A stretch of DNA of 64,000 bases from Oscillospiraceae bacterium. Its GTDB lineage: Bacteria; Bacillota; Clostridia; Oscillospirales; Oscillospiraceae. A program made the position numbers and the translations under genes. Shown here piece by piece: positions 1 to 8,269 of the stretch. Location: the NCBI GenBank assembly GCA_015067495.1, contig SVMI01000008.1, positions 26,475 to 90,474 on the forward strand, given 5' to 3'. Position 1 is the stretch's first letter, and each line of letters starts with the position of its first letter. The notes below the pieces were generated by a model that was not told the DNA's origin, searched no databases, and saw nothing but the letters and a program-made list of their open reading frames with translations.

Positions 1-360
1 CTTTCTGTGATCGATGTGAGCTTTATCTCCTTGAAGATCGTTCTGCCCACCATTAAGACGCTCCTCAAGCCGACCGGTCAGGTGCTTTGCCTGATCAAAC
101 CGCAGTTTGAGGCAGGGAAGGAAAAGGTTGGCAAAAAGGGTGTCGTACGTGACCCTGAGACCCATAAAGAGGTTCTTGACACCTTTGTACAGACTGTCAA
201 TGAACTTGGTTTTCGGATACTTGGTCTGACCTTCTCGCCCGTGAAAGGCCCGGAAGGCAACATTGAATTTTTGAGTCATCTGACCCTTGCGGATGTGGAG
301 GGCATTGTTCCTGACACCGCTGCAGTGGTAGCGGATGCTCATAAAACCTTGAAGGGGTGA
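1..360 (+). CDS. tlyA: TlyA-family rRNA 2'-O-methyltransferase, C-terminal part (5' end outside window)
   Basis: The open frame runs in from the left edge (first codons read LSVIDVSFISL) and ends with TGA at 358-360. The visible ~119 residues contain the FtsJ/RrmJ-like methyltransferase C-terminus: the IDVSFISL strand, LIKPQFEAGK and VKGPEGNIEFL, as in TlyA/YqxC proteins. These have an N-terminal S4 RNA-binding domain, here outside the window. Family members methylate 16S/23S rRNA cytidines on the 2'-OH; some were called haemolysins historically. In Clostridia tlyA precedes nadK, argR and recN, exactly as here, with only 4 nt to nadK. The internal ATG at 7 is not the start. Confidence 0.9.
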   Translation, partial: LSVIDVSFISLKIVLPTIKTLLKPTGQVLCLIKPQFEAGKEKVGKKGVVRDPETHKEVLDTFVQTVNELGFRILGLTFSPVKGPEGNIEFLSHLTLADVEGIVPDTAAVVADAHKTLKG

Positions 361-364
361 TACG

Positions 365-1231
365 ATGAAAAAGGTAATACTGACCCCCAATCCTTACCGC
401 GACAAGGAATTTCAGACCGTCAGGCGCGCGATGAGAATCCTGAAGGATGCCGGCATCGATGTTCGTCTGTGCCTGCCTTTCGAAGTGGACAAGGGCTTTG
501 AGCTGCCCAAGGATCTCCGTTTTTCCCGAATCGAGCGGGAAATGCACGACTCAGATCTGATCGTCTGTTTTGGCGGTGACGGCACAATTCTGCATATGTC
601 CAAAATGGCGACCCGCGCAGGTCTTCCGATCCTTGGAATCAACATCGGCACAATGGGTTTTATCGCCGAACTGGAAAGCTCGGAGCTGGATCAGCTGAAG
701 CGTCTTGCTACCGGCGATTACACCATCGACAAGCGTATGATGCTGGATGTGACCGTTCAGCGTGACCGTGATATCATTTTCCACGACATTTGTCTGAACG
801 ATGTTGCGATCACAAAGGGCGCGGTCGCCCGTATCGTCCATCTGGCTGTTGCCTGCGATGGCGTTCAGGCACTGGAATGCGGCGGAGATGGCTTGATCGT
901 TGCCACACCTACCGGCTCCACTGCCTACAGTCTGTCTGCCGGCGGTCCGATCGTTGAGCCTGAGGCGCACAGCATTTTGATCACTCCTATTTGTGCCCAT
1001 GATGTCAGAAGCCGCTGTATGGTCTCCTCAGACAAGCGCATCATCACGGTCAAGCTGGCTGCCAACGCAAGAAGAAATGCCTTCCTGTCTGTTGACGGCG
1101 GAAAAGCGGTGCGCTTGAATATGGGTGACGTGACGACAATTAAGAAGTCTGCTCTCGAGACACGACTTGTCCGTCTCAAGGAGCGCAGCTTCTATGACAT
1201 CGTAGATTTGAAGTTTAGAAATACAAGATGA
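365..1231 (+). CDS. nadK: NAD kinase
   Basis: 288 aa, the usual length. It phosphorylates NAD+ to NADP+ in the cytosol. The diagnostic GGDGT nucleotide-binding motif is at residues 70-74 (CFGGDGTILH), followed by LGINIGTMGF. The second domain has the ATPTGSTAYSLSAGGPI signature and a late SVDGGKAVRL segment. ATG at 365 lies 4 nt after the tlyA stop, so the two are probably co-transcribed. ArgR follows after 8 nt. Identification rests on family motifs and synteny. Confidence 0.97.
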   Translation: MKKVILTPNPYRDKEFQTVRRAMRILKDAGIDVRLCLPFEVDKGFELPKDLRFSRIEREMHDSDLIVCFGGDGTILHMSKMATRAGLPILGINIGTMGFIAELESSELDQLKRLATGDYTIDKRMMLDVTVQRDRDIIFHDICLNDVAITKGAVARIVHLAVACDGVQALECGGDGLIVATPTGSTAYSLSAGGPIVEPEAHSILITPICAHDVRSRCMVSSDKRIITVKLAANARRNAFLSVDGGKAVRLNMGDVTTIKKSALETRLVRLKERSFYDIVDLKFRNTR

Positions 1232-1239
1232 GGTAGATT

Positions 1240-1695
1240 ATGAAAGCACAAAGACAAGCTAAGATCGTTGAGATCATCTCCAATAAAAATGTCGAAACCC
1301 AAGAGCAGCTGCTTGCTGAGCTGCAGGAAGCAGGCTTTCACAGCACACAAGCAACCATTTCCCGTGACATCAAGGAGCTGCGGATCATTAAGGAACTGAC
1401 CAGCTTTGGCACATACCGCTACACCGTGTCGAGCAGTGATGTTTCCACTTCCTTTTCGGGAAGACTGAATATGATTTTCCGGGAATGTATCACCAATTTT
1501 GACTATGCCCAGAATATTTTGGTCATTCATACACTTCCGGGTCTTGCATCCGCTGCAGCCTCTGCAATCGATGCCATGAGCATGAGTGTGGTTCTTGGCA
1601 CGCTGGCAGGTGATGATACCGTTTTCGTTGTCATGCGTGACAATAATGCCGCTGCAGCCTTCTGCGGCGAGATCAAGAGCTTGCTGGATATGTAA
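1240..1695 (+). CDS. argR: Arginine repressor ArgR/AhrC
   Basis: 151 aa, typical for ArgR. The N-terminal winged helix-turn-helix (residues ~1-70) carries TQEQLLAELQ and STQATISRDIKEL, the family's DNA-recognition helix signature. The C-terminal ~75 residues form the hexamerisation and L-arginine-binding domain, with VLGTLAGDDTVFVVMRD carrying the GD-D ligand motif. Family knowledge: arginine-dependent repression of arginine biosynthesis and activation of catabolism. No arg gene is in this window, so its targets are elsewhere. The position between nadK and recN is the standard Firmicutes arrangement. Confidence 0.96.
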   Translation: MKAQRQAKIVEIISNKNVETQEQLLAELQEAGFHSTQATISRDIKELRIIKELTSFGTYRYTVSSSDVSTSFSGRLNMIFRECITNFDYAQNILVIHTLPGLASAAASAIDAMSMSVVLGTLAGDDTVFVVMRDNNAAAAFCGEIKSLLDM

Positions 1696-1712
1696 CTTCG
1701 GGAGGTTTTCCT

Positions 1713-3359
1713 ATGCTGAGTCTTCTGCACATTGAGAATATTGCAGTTATTGAGCAGGCGGATATTTCCTTTGATCGTGGCTTTAACGTACTCACAGGCG
1801 AGACCGGTGCAGGTAAATCCATCGTCATCGATGCGATTTCTGCCGTTTTGGGAGAGCGGGCGTACCGTGATATGATCCGTACAGGCACAGACAAGGCATC
1901 TGTGCGGGCTGTTTTTACCGATGTTCCCCGGTTTTCGTGGTTTGAGGAGTTTGGTGTCCCTTATGATGCGGAAACCGTCATCCAGCGTGAGATACATTTA
2001 GATGGCAGGAATGTCTGCCGTGTCAACGGAACGCTTGTTTCTGTGTCGATCCTGCGAAAGCTTGGCATTCAGCTGATCAATATCCACGGTCAGCACGATT
2101 CGGCATCGTTGTTTGATGAGGAGAACCATCTGACTTTTTTGGATGATTTTTCTGATAACGGCGGGCTGCGTGAGAATTATGCTGATAAGTTTTCGACAGT
2201 TTCTGCCCTCAGGCGGGAGATCGAGTCGCTGACCATGGACGAAGGAGAGAAGCTTCGACGTATGGAGATGCTTCGCTATCAGATTGCCGAGATCGAAAAA
2301 GCCCAGCTGGAGGTTGGTGAGGATGAGGTGCTCGAGGAGCGCCGTAAGCTCCTGCAGAATGCCGAAAAGATCGCTGACGGCATGAACGAAGCGGTTGAAA
2401 ACCTCTACGGCGGTGACGATACCGATGGTGCTGCAACCATGCTGTCCGTTGCGGCACATTCACTTTCCCGTATCGCAAAGTTCAGCGATCAGATCTCCGA
2501 GCTTCAGGAGAAGGTCGCTGACCTGATGTATCAGGTGCAGGATGTAGCGGAGCTGGTGCGGGATGCCCGGGATGAGTTGAGTTATTCCGCCGATGAATTG
2601 GAGCAGATCGAATATCGTTTGGACATCATTCACAAGATGCGGCGCAAATACGGCACGACTTGTGCGGATATTCTTGACTATCTTGAGAAGGCAAAGGTCG
2701 AGCTGGACGAGATCGAGTTTGCCGATGACCATTTGGAGCGGCTGAAATCAAAGCTCGCCAAAGCAGAAAAAGAGGCTTGGGATGCGGCAAAGCAGCTGCG
2801 CAGTGACCGCATGACCGCCGCTCAGCGGATGTCGAAGCACATTCTGGAGGAGTTGACACAGCTGGATATGCCCCGGGTTCAGTTCGAATGTCGCTTCACT
2901 GAAACGGATTTGACCGTGCGGGGTGTGGACGCAGTTGCGTTTTATATGTCCGCCAACGCCGGCGAAGACCTGAAACCGCTCAGCAAGGTCGCATCCGGCG
3001 GTGAGCTGGCACGCATCATGCTGGCGATGAAGAATGTTCTTGCAGAACGCGATCAGGTAGCTACGCTGATTTTCGACGAGGTCGATACCGGCGTTTCCGG
3101 TCGGGCTGCGCAAAAGGTAGCTGAAAAGCTCAGAAGTGTCGCGATCCACAAGCAGGTGCTGTGTGTTACCCATCTGCCGCAGCTGGCGGCATTGGCACAG
3201 ACCCATCTGCTGATTGCCAAGGGCGAACGGAACGGACGTACATATACAACTGTCACTCCCTTGGATCTTGAAGGCAGAAAGCAGGAGCTTGCCCGCATCA
3301 TCGGCGGTACAAACATCACAGAAACAACACTCAGGAGCGCCGAGGAAATGCTGGGATGA
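1713..3359 (+). CDS. recN: DNA repair protein RecN
   Basis: 548 aa SMC-like ATPase acting early in double-strand-break repair. The N-terminal Walker A is GETGAGKS (residues ~29-36). Long heptad-rich coiled-coil arms fill ~150-370. The C-terminal half has the ABC signature SGGELARIMLAMK and Walker B LIFDEVDTGVSG, followed by CVTHLPQLAALA. ATG at 1713 has the upstream SD GGGAGG. The gene overlaps the following lipoprotein gene by 4 nt (ATGA), implying translational coupling. Confidence 0.97.
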   Translation: MLSLLHIENIAVIEQADISFDRGFNVLTGETGAGKSIVIDAISAVLGERAYRDMIRTGTDKASVRAVFTDVPRFSWFEEFGVPYDAETVIQREIHLDGRNVCRVNGTLVSVSILRKLGIQLINIHGQHDSASLFDEENHLTFLDDFSDNGGLRENYADKFSTVSALRREIESLTMDEGEKLRRMEMLRYQIAEIEKAQLEVGEDEVLEERRKLLQNAEKIADGMNEAVENLYGGDDTDGAATMLSVAAHSLSRIAKFSDQISELQEKVADLMYQVQDVAELVRDARDELSYSADELEQIEYRLDIIHKMRRKYGTTCADILDYLEKAKVELDEIEFADDHLERLKSKLAKAEKEAWDAAKQLRSDRMTAAQRMSKHILEELTQLDMPRVQFECRFTETDLTVRGVDAVAFYMSANAGEDLKPLSKVASGGELARIMLAMKNVLAERDQVATLIFDEVDTGVSGRAAQKVAEKLRSVAIHKQVLCVTHLPQLAALAQTHLLIAKGERNGRTYTTVTPLDLEGRKQELARIIGGTNITETTLRSAEEMLG

Positions 3360-3757
3360 GACGTTATTTTGTTTTATTTCTAATCGTATTGCTGCTGTTT
3401 TCCTCCTGTTCCTCCTATCGTGAGGATGTGACTCCCGAGGAAATCGTTGCGGCATACGAAGCCGCCGGTTATTCTGTTTGGTTTCGATATTATGACGAAA
3501 AGCTGGAGAATGGCGAGATCGGCTATATTCAAGCCAATCATCCCGATGGTGATTACATCTACTTCTCCATTTTTGAGACCGAGGAAGAGGCAAAGGCTTG
3601 CAAGGAGGAATTTTATCATCCTGTTGCGATGGGATTATTTTCTGTTGTCTTCGGAGATCCTTCGTGGCAGCGGTGGGAGGTATACGAAAACATCGTCATT
3701 CAGTACGATGAGCCGGAATTTTATGACGTATTCCTCGATTTGCTGAAAGAAAAATGA
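3356..3757 (+). CDS. Small predicted lipoprotein, unknown function
   Basis: 133 aa. The N-terminus (MRRYFVLFLIVLLLFSSC) is a signal peptide with a lipobox-like LFSSC cleavage site, so the mature protein should be lipid-anchored at Cys18. The remaining ~110 residues are acidic and aromatic-rich with no motif I recognise. Its start overlaps the recN stop (ATGA). It is the last gene of the tlyA-nadK-argR-recN unit; a tyrosine T-box promoter begins 4 nt after its stop. Function unknown. Confidence 0.75.
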   Translation: MRRYFVLFLIVLLLFSSCSSYREDVTPEEIVAAYEAAGYSVWFRYYDEKLENGEIGYIQANHPDGDYIYFSIFETEEEAKACKEEFYHPVAMGLFSVVFGDPSWQRWEVYENIVIQYDEPEFYDVFLDLLKEK

Positions 3758-3761
3758 ATTC

Positions 3762-3790
3762 TTGACAAAAAGCCGGATTTTTGTTAGGAT
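3762..3790 (+). promoter_or_regulatory. Sigma-A promoter of the tyrosine T-box operon
   Basis: A perfect -35 TTGACA (3762-3767) is separated by 17 nt from -10 TAGGAT (3785-3790). Predicted transcription start is near 3797, immediately before the T-box leader. It lies just downstream of the lipoprotein stop codon. Confidence 0.8.
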
Positions 3791-3796
3791 ATTTCC

Positions 3797-4050
3797 AACG
3801 CAAGGATGGGATGAAGTAGGCGTATCTTTTTCTGTCAGAGAGCTGCCGGTTGGTGCAAGGCAGTGAGAAAACGCGCTGAAATACCTCCCGGAGCGGTCTT
3901 CCTGAAAACACAGTAGGGAAGAACGGGTTCGCCCGAAACAGCGTCAGGTGTTGTTTGACACCGTGAGGGTTGCATTGTGAGATGCAACTGAACCAGAGGT
4001 GGTACCGCGTTCATTACGCCCTCTGTCCGCATGGACAGAGGGCGTTTTTT
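3797..4050 (+). promoter_or_regulatory. T-box riboswitch, tyrosine-specific
   Basis: The leader shows the ordered T-box parts. An AGAGAG element is at 3837-3842 with GGTTGGTG nearby. A specifier-loop context GAAATACC places codon TAC (Tyr) at 3882-3884. The T-box core AGGTGGTACCGCG is at 3997-4009; its TGGT pairs with an ACCA tRNA end. An intrinsic terminator (12-bp perfect stem, arms 4017-4028 and 4033-4044, GCAT loop, six T) ends at 4050. Uncharged tRNA-Tyr should stabilise the antiterminator and allow read-through into the peptidase gene and tyrS. Confidence 0.93.
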
Positions 4051-4071
4051 CTGCAAAAGGAGAGAGATAGA

Positions 4072-4995
4072 ATGATCAATACGCCGATGGACATCCTTGA
4101 GCTGTTTCCCGTTCGCAAGACCGGCAAACAGAAGCAGGCATTTCGGTCAGCGGTGAAGGATTATGCTGAAAAGTTGGGATATTCCGTTGCTGTTGAGAAG
4201 GGGAGCTTTGGAGCGATGAACATCGTGATCGGCGATCCCGATAGCGCCAAGTATTTGGTGACTGCACATTATGACACGCCGGCAAGGATGCTTTTTCCCA
4301 ATTTCATCACGCCCTGCAATTTTGCCGTATATCTTGCCTATCAAATTCTGATCGTGCTGTTGTTCTTTGTGGCGGCATTCGTGGTTTCCTTTGTTGTCAC
4401 GTTGGCTACCGGTTTAGAGGAACTGGCATTTTTCAGTGCTTATATCAGCTATTTCGGCTTGCTTTTTCTGATGATGTTCGGACCTGCAAACCGCCACAAT
4501 TACAATGACAACACCTCAGGCGTAATCACGTTGCTGGAAATTGCGTGTACCATGCCCAAACATCTGCGGCGCAAGGTATGCTTTGTCTTATTTGACCTTG
4601 AAGAAGCCGGTCTGATCGGCTCTGCATCCTATCGAAAAGCACACAAGCATGCCACCGCAAATCAGATCGTTTTGAACCTTGACTGTGTCGGTGACGGAAA
4701 CGAGATCGTCATGTTCCCCAATAAATTATTGAAAGGCAACGCGAAGTATATGGATCGGCTTGACAGCATCTGCGGTCAGTTTGGTGAACGAAAATTGGTA
4801 CTTCACCGAAAAGGCTTTGCAATCTGCCCCTCTGACAGCAGTAACTTTCCGTTGGGAGTGGGCATTATGGCGTTTAAGCGCAAGAAGCTGATCGGCTTGT
4901 ATTGCGACCGCATCCACACAGAACGGGACACAATTCTCGAACAAACCAATATCAACATTTTGAGATCGGCTCTTATTACGCTGATCTGCCAATAA
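4072..4995 (+). CDS. M28-type zinc aminopeptidase with two membrane segments
   Basis: 307 aa from ATG 4072, preceded by AAAGGAGAGAG. An upstream in-frame ATG lies inside the T-box and is not used. M28 metal ligands are visible: His66 in TAHYDT, Asp146 in YNDNTSG, Glu177/Glu178 in [11 protein letters not shown], Asp204 in LDCVGDG, and a late His in DRIHTERDT. Between the first two ligands (residues ~82-138) a hydrophobic block forms two or more transmembrane helices, so the enzyme is membrane-tethered. It sits between a Tyr T-box and tyrS, suggesting peptide hydrolysis induced by tyrosine starvation. Substrate specificity cannot be read from sequence. Confidence 0.82.
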   Translation: MINTPMDILELFPVRKTGKQKQAFRSAVKDYAEKLGYSVAVEKGSFGAMNIVIGDPDSAKYLVTAHYDTPARMLFPNFITPCNFAVYLAYQILIVLLFFVAAFVVSFVVTLATGLEELAFFSAYISYFGLLFLMMFGPANRHNYNDNTSGVITLLEIACTMPKHLRRKVCFVLFDLEEAGLIGSASYRKAHKHATANQIVLNLDCVGDGNEIVMFPNKLLKGNAKYMDRLDSICGQFGERKLVLHRKGFAICPSDSSNFPLGVGIMAFKRKKLIGLYCDRIHTERDTILEQTNINILRSALITLICQ

Positions 4996-5009
4996 AAGGA
5001 GAGAATATT

Positions 5010-6230
5010 ATGAAACTTTATGATGAACTGGTTGCCCGCGGCTTGATCGCGCAGGTGACCAACGAAGAAGAGATCCGCGAGATGATCGACAACGGCAAGG
5101 CGACCTTCTACATCGGTTTTGACCCTACGGCTGACTCCCTGCACGTCGGTCACTTTATGGCACTTTGCCTGATGAAGCGCCTGCAAATGGCAGGTAACAA
5201 GCCCATTGCGCTCATCGGCGGCGGCACTGCCATGATCGGCGACCCCTCCGGCCGTACCGATATGCGCTCCATGATGACGCAGGAGACCATCCAGCACAAC
5301 TGCGATTGCTTCAAAAAGCAGATGGAGCGTTTCATTGAGTTTGGTGAAGGCAAGGCTCGCATGGTCAACAATGCTGACTGGCTGCTGAACCTGAATTACG
5401 TTGATTTCATCCGTGAGATCGGCGGCTGCTTCTCAGTCAACAACATGCTGCGTGCGGAATGCTTCAAGCAGAGAATGGAAAAGGGTCTTTCCTTCCTTGA
5501 ATTCAACTACATGCCCATGCAGTCCTACGACTTCTACTACCTGTTCCAGCACTACGGCTGCAACATGCAGTTCGGCGGCAATGATCAGTGGAGCAACATG
5601 CTGGGCGGTACGGAGCTGATCCGTCGCAAGCTGGGCAAGGACGCCCATGCCATGACCATCACATTGCTTCTCAACTCTGAGGGTAAGAAGATGGGCAAGA
5701 CTGCCTCCGGCGCGGTGTGGCTCGATCCCAATAAGACCAGTCCCTTTGATTTCTACCAGTACTGGCGCAATGTGGAGGATGCAGATGTCCTGAAGTGCAT
5801 CCGTATGCTGACCTTCCTGCCCATGGAGGAGATCGATGCCATGTCCGACTGGAAGGATGCCCAGCTGAACACCGCCAAGGAGATCCTTGCCTACGAGCTG
5901 ACCAAGCTGGTTCACGGCGAGGAAGAGGCTGACAAGGCAAAGGCTGCGGCGAAGGCACTTTTTGCCGGCGGTGATGATGCGAATATGCCTACCACCGAAA
6001 TCGCGGCTGACAAGCTCACTGACGGCAAGATCGGCATCCTGAACCTGATGGTCGCCTGCGGTCTGGCACCTTCCAACAAGCAGGCACGTCAGCTTGTAGA
6101 GCAGGGCGGTGTATTCGTCAATGACGAGAAGGTTCCCGCACCCACCTTTGCGGTGACTGAGGAAATGCTGAAGGAAGGCGTCAAGATCCGCAAGGGCAAG
6201 AAGGTCTTCCATAAGGCGATTCTGGCTTAA
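5010..6230 (+). CDS. tyrS: Tyrosyl-tRNA synthetase
   Basis: 406 aa class I synthetase charging tRNA-Tyr. The HIGH equivalent is HVGHF (in [11 protein letters not shown]), the KMSKS equivalent is KKMGKTASG, and the tyrosine pocket carries [12 protein letters not shown] and [11 protein letters not shown]-terminal S4-like RNA-binding domain starts near 340 ([18 protein letters not shown] region). ATG 5010 has an AAAGGAGAG SD 15 nt after the peptidase stop. Expression is controlled by the tyrosine T-box upstream of the peptidase gene. A bidirectional terminator follows. Confidence 0.98.
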   Translation: MKLYDELVARGLIAQVTNEEEIREMIDNGKATFYIGFDPTADSLHVGHFMALCLMKRLQMAGNKPIALIGGGTAMIGDPSGRTDMRSMMTQETIQHNCDCFKKQMERFIEFGEGKARMVNNADWLLNLNYVDFIREIGGCFSVNNMLRAECFKQRMEKGLSFLEFNYMPMQSYDFYYLFQHYGCNMQFGGNDQWSNMLGGTELIRRKLGKDAHAMTITLLLNSEGKKMGKTASGAVWLDPNKTSPFDFYQYWRNVEDADVLKCIRMLTFLPMEEIDAMSDWKDAQLNTAKEILAYELTKLVHGEEEADKAKAAAKALFAGGDDANMPTTEIAADKLTDGKIGILNLMVACGLAPSNKQARQLVEQGGVFVNDEKVPAPTFAVTEEMLKEGVKIRKGKKVFHKAILA

Positions 6231-6236
6231 TTTCAG

Positions 6237-6266
6237 AAGAACCACCGCAATCGCGGTGGTTCTTTT
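6237..6266. terminator. Bidirectional intrinsic terminator between tyrS and dapA
   Basis: 10-bp perfect stem GAACCACCGC (6239-6248) / GCGGTGGTTC (6253-6262), followed by TCTTTT on + and by a less T-rich run on -. It separates the convergent tyrS (+) and dapA (-). Confidence 0.85.
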
Positions 6267-7134
6267 ACTGTATCAAAAGCTTTAACTGACGCTGATGTGC
6301 GGCGTTCAGCTCCGTCAGTGGTGATCTGCCGGTGCCGCAATCCAGTCCAAGAGCCGTCATTGCGGCTTTTACGGGGATCGGATTGACCTCGCAGGAGAGA
6401 AACTCTGTCCAAGGGAGCAGCTTGATTTGCAGGGCAGAGGCAGTATCGAAATCGCCATCCAATGCAGCATCAGCCATATAGGCTGTTTCCTCCGGGAATA
6501 GATTGGAAATGACTGAAATGACTCCTGCGGCTCCAATGGACATGAAGGGAACAGTCATTTCGTCATTTCCAGCCCAAACTTGGAACCGAGCAGGGCAGTA
6601 TGCCTTGATCTTCATAATTTTCGCAGGATCATTGATTGCTTCCTTGACTCCGACAATGTTCGGGATCGCTGCCAGCCTCTGATAAACGGTCAGCGGAATA
6701 TCCTGCCCGGTTCTCGAGGGTACGTTGTATAGAATGATCGGACAAGTGACCGCCTTCGCAATGGCGGCGTAGTGACTGACAAGCCCATCGGGTGTTGCCT
6801 TATTGTAATATGGACTGACGATCAAAAGAGCATCTGCGCCGGCATTTTCGGCTGCGACGCTCTTTTCGATTGCGTGGGCGGTGCTATTGCTGCCGCTGCC
6901 GGCGATGATCAGCATTTTACTGCCTGCGAACGCCTTGCAGTAACGGATCAATTCTGCTATTTCGTCATCGGTAAGTGTTGCGGATTCGCCTGTAGTACCT
7001 GCGATCACAACAGCTGAGATCCCGGCATCGATTTGCCTCTGCAGCAGGATGTTTACCATTGGGTAATTGATCCTTCCGTTCAGAAACGGAGTGACCAGCG
7101 CGGTGCATACACCGGTAAATAACGGTTTTTCCAT
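6265..7134 (-). CDS. dapA: 4-hydroxy-tetrahydrodipicolinate synthase
   Basis: 289 aa TIM-barrel lyase condensing pyruvate with aspartate semialdehyde for lysine/diaminopimelate, and in a spore former also dipicolinate. Signature parts: GTTGESATL (substrate loop), Tyr136 in YNVPSRTG, Schiff-base Lys164 in VGVKEA, and the GNDEM loop. It stands alone on - between tyrS and queA; no other dap gene is nearby. Its ribosome binding site is buried in a strong hairpin (7142-7168). Related N-acetylneuraminate lyases share the fold, but the motifs fit DapA. Confidence 0.93.
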   Translation of the reverse strand: MEKPLFTGVCTALVTPFLNGRINYPMVNILLQRQIDAGISAVVIAGTTGESATLTDDEIAELIRYCKAFAGSKMLIIAGSGSNSTAHAIEKSVAAENAGADALLIVSPYYNKATPDGLVSHYAAIAKAVTCPIILYNVPSRTGQDIPLTVYQRLAAIPNIVGVKEAINDPAKIMKIKAYCPARFQVWAGNDEMTVPFMSIGAAGVISVISNLFPEETAYMADAALDGDFDTASALQIKLLPWTEFLSCEVNPIPVKAAMTALGLDCGTGRSPLTELNAAHQRQLKLLIQ

Positions 7135-7141
7135 GTTTCAT

Positions 7142-7168
7142 CCCTCCCACGCATTCTATGCGGGAGGG
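7142..7168 (-). promoter_or_regulatory. Hairpin sequestering the dapA Shine-Dalgarno
   Basis: In the dapA leader, CCCTCCC (arm, 7168-7162) pairs with GGGAGGG (7148-7142) and an inner GCAT pairs with ATGC around an AGA loop, with a 2-nt bulge. The 3' arm GGGAGGG is the only plausible ribosome binding site for the ATG at 7134. No T-run follows, so it is not a terminator. Confidence 0.6.
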
Positions 7169-7182
7169 GAAACTTTTGCGTA

Positions 7183-7211
7183 TTGCAAAAATCTGGAAAG
7201 TAGGCTATACT
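7183..7211 (+). promoter_or_regulatory. Sigma-A promoter upstream of queA
   Basis: -35 TTGCAA (7183-7188), 17-nt spacer, -10 TATACT (7206-7211). Transcription would start near 7218, 25 nt before the queA ATG. Confidence 0.7.
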
Positions 7212-7242
7212 ATGTCCGTAATGAAAGAAATGAGGTCACTTT

Positions 7243-8265
7243 ATGAAAACCCATGATTTTTGGTATGAGCTTCCGGAGGAGCTGATCGCTCAGACCCCGC
7301 TGCAGCAGCGTGATTCCTCCCGCTTGCTGGCGTTGGATCGGAAGACCGGGACAACTGAACATAAGCATTTCTTTGACGTGATCGACTATTTGCAGCCGGG
7401 AGACTGCCTTGTGATGAACGATTCCCGTGTTCTGCCGGCACGTCTTTTGGGTCACAGACCTACCGGCGGCGCGGTGGAGGTTTTGCTGCTGCGTGATCTT
7501 GGTGATAAGAAGTGGGAATGTCTGTGCAAGCCCGGGCGCAAAATGCAGGTGGGCAGCGAGGTGATCTTTGGCGATGGCGAGCTGACCGCCACGGTAGCTG
7601 CCGTTCAGGAAGACGGAAATCGGGTTGTTGAGTTTCAATATGAGGGCATCTTTCTGGAAGTGCTGGAACGGTTAGGTAAAATGCCTCTGCCGCCTTATAT
7701 CAAGGCGGAGCTTTCTGATCAGGAGCGCTACCAGACTGTCTATTCCCGGGAGGTGGGATCTGCCGCAGCTCCCACAGCAGGTTTGCATTTTACAACGGAG
7801 CTGCTGGATAAGATCCGCCAAAAGGGCATCAAAACTGCGTTTGTGACCCTTCACGTTGGCTTGGGAACCTTCCGTCCTGTCAAGGCAGAGGAGATCTCCG
7901 AGCATCATATGCACGCCGAGCTTTGCATGATCAGCGAGGAAACCGCCCGGATCCTGAACGAAACCAAGACCTCCGGCGGTCGTATCATCTGTGTCGGCAC
8001 GACCTCCTGCAGAACCCTTGAAAGCCTTGTCAATGAGGACGGAACATTTGAAGCCAAGTCCAAATGGACGGACATTTTTATATTTCCCGGTTATCAGTTT
8101 AAGGCGATGCAGGGACTGATCACGAACTTCCATCTGCCTGAGAGTACGCTTGTGATGCTGGTGTCCGCCTTCGCCGGTCGTGAAAATGTCCTGAATGCTT
8201 ACAACGAAGCTGTGCGGGAACGTTACCGCTTTTTCAGCTTCGGCGATGCGATGATCATCTGCTGA
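7243..8265 (+). CDS. queA: tRNA preQ1(34) S-adenosylmethionine ribosyltransferase-isomerase
   Basis: 340 aa, normal QueA length. It transfers the ribosyl moiety of SAM onto preQ1 in tRNA to make epoxyqueuosine. Conserved blocks: [15 protein letters not shown] at the N-terminus, [46 protein letters not shown] and [30 protein letters not shown] precedes ATG 7243. Together with tgt at 9218 it forms a queuosine unit, unusually split by an unrelated gene. Confidence 0.97.
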   Translation: MKTHDFWYELPEELIAQTPLQQRDSSRLLALDRKTGTTEHKHFFDVIDYLQPGDCLVMNDSRVLPARLLGHRPTGGAVEVLLLRDLGDKKWECLCKPGRKMQVGSEVIFGDGELTATVAAVQEDGNRVVEFQYEGIFLEVLERLGKMPLPPYIKAELSDQERYQTVYSREVGSAAAPTAGLHFTTELLDKIRQKGIKTAFVTLHVGLGTFRPVKAEEISEHHMHAELCMISEETARILNETKTSGGRIICVGTTSCRTLESLVNEDGTFEAKSKWTDIFIFPGYQFKAMQGLITNFHLPESTLVMLVSAFAGRENVLNAYNEAVRERYRFFSFGDAMIIC

Positions 8266-8269
8266 GCAT

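Noticed and set aside
3970..4071. N-terminal extension of the M28 peptidase starting at ATG 3970
   Set aside because: The extra 34 codons run through the T-box antiterminator and terminator; ATG 4072 has a good SD.
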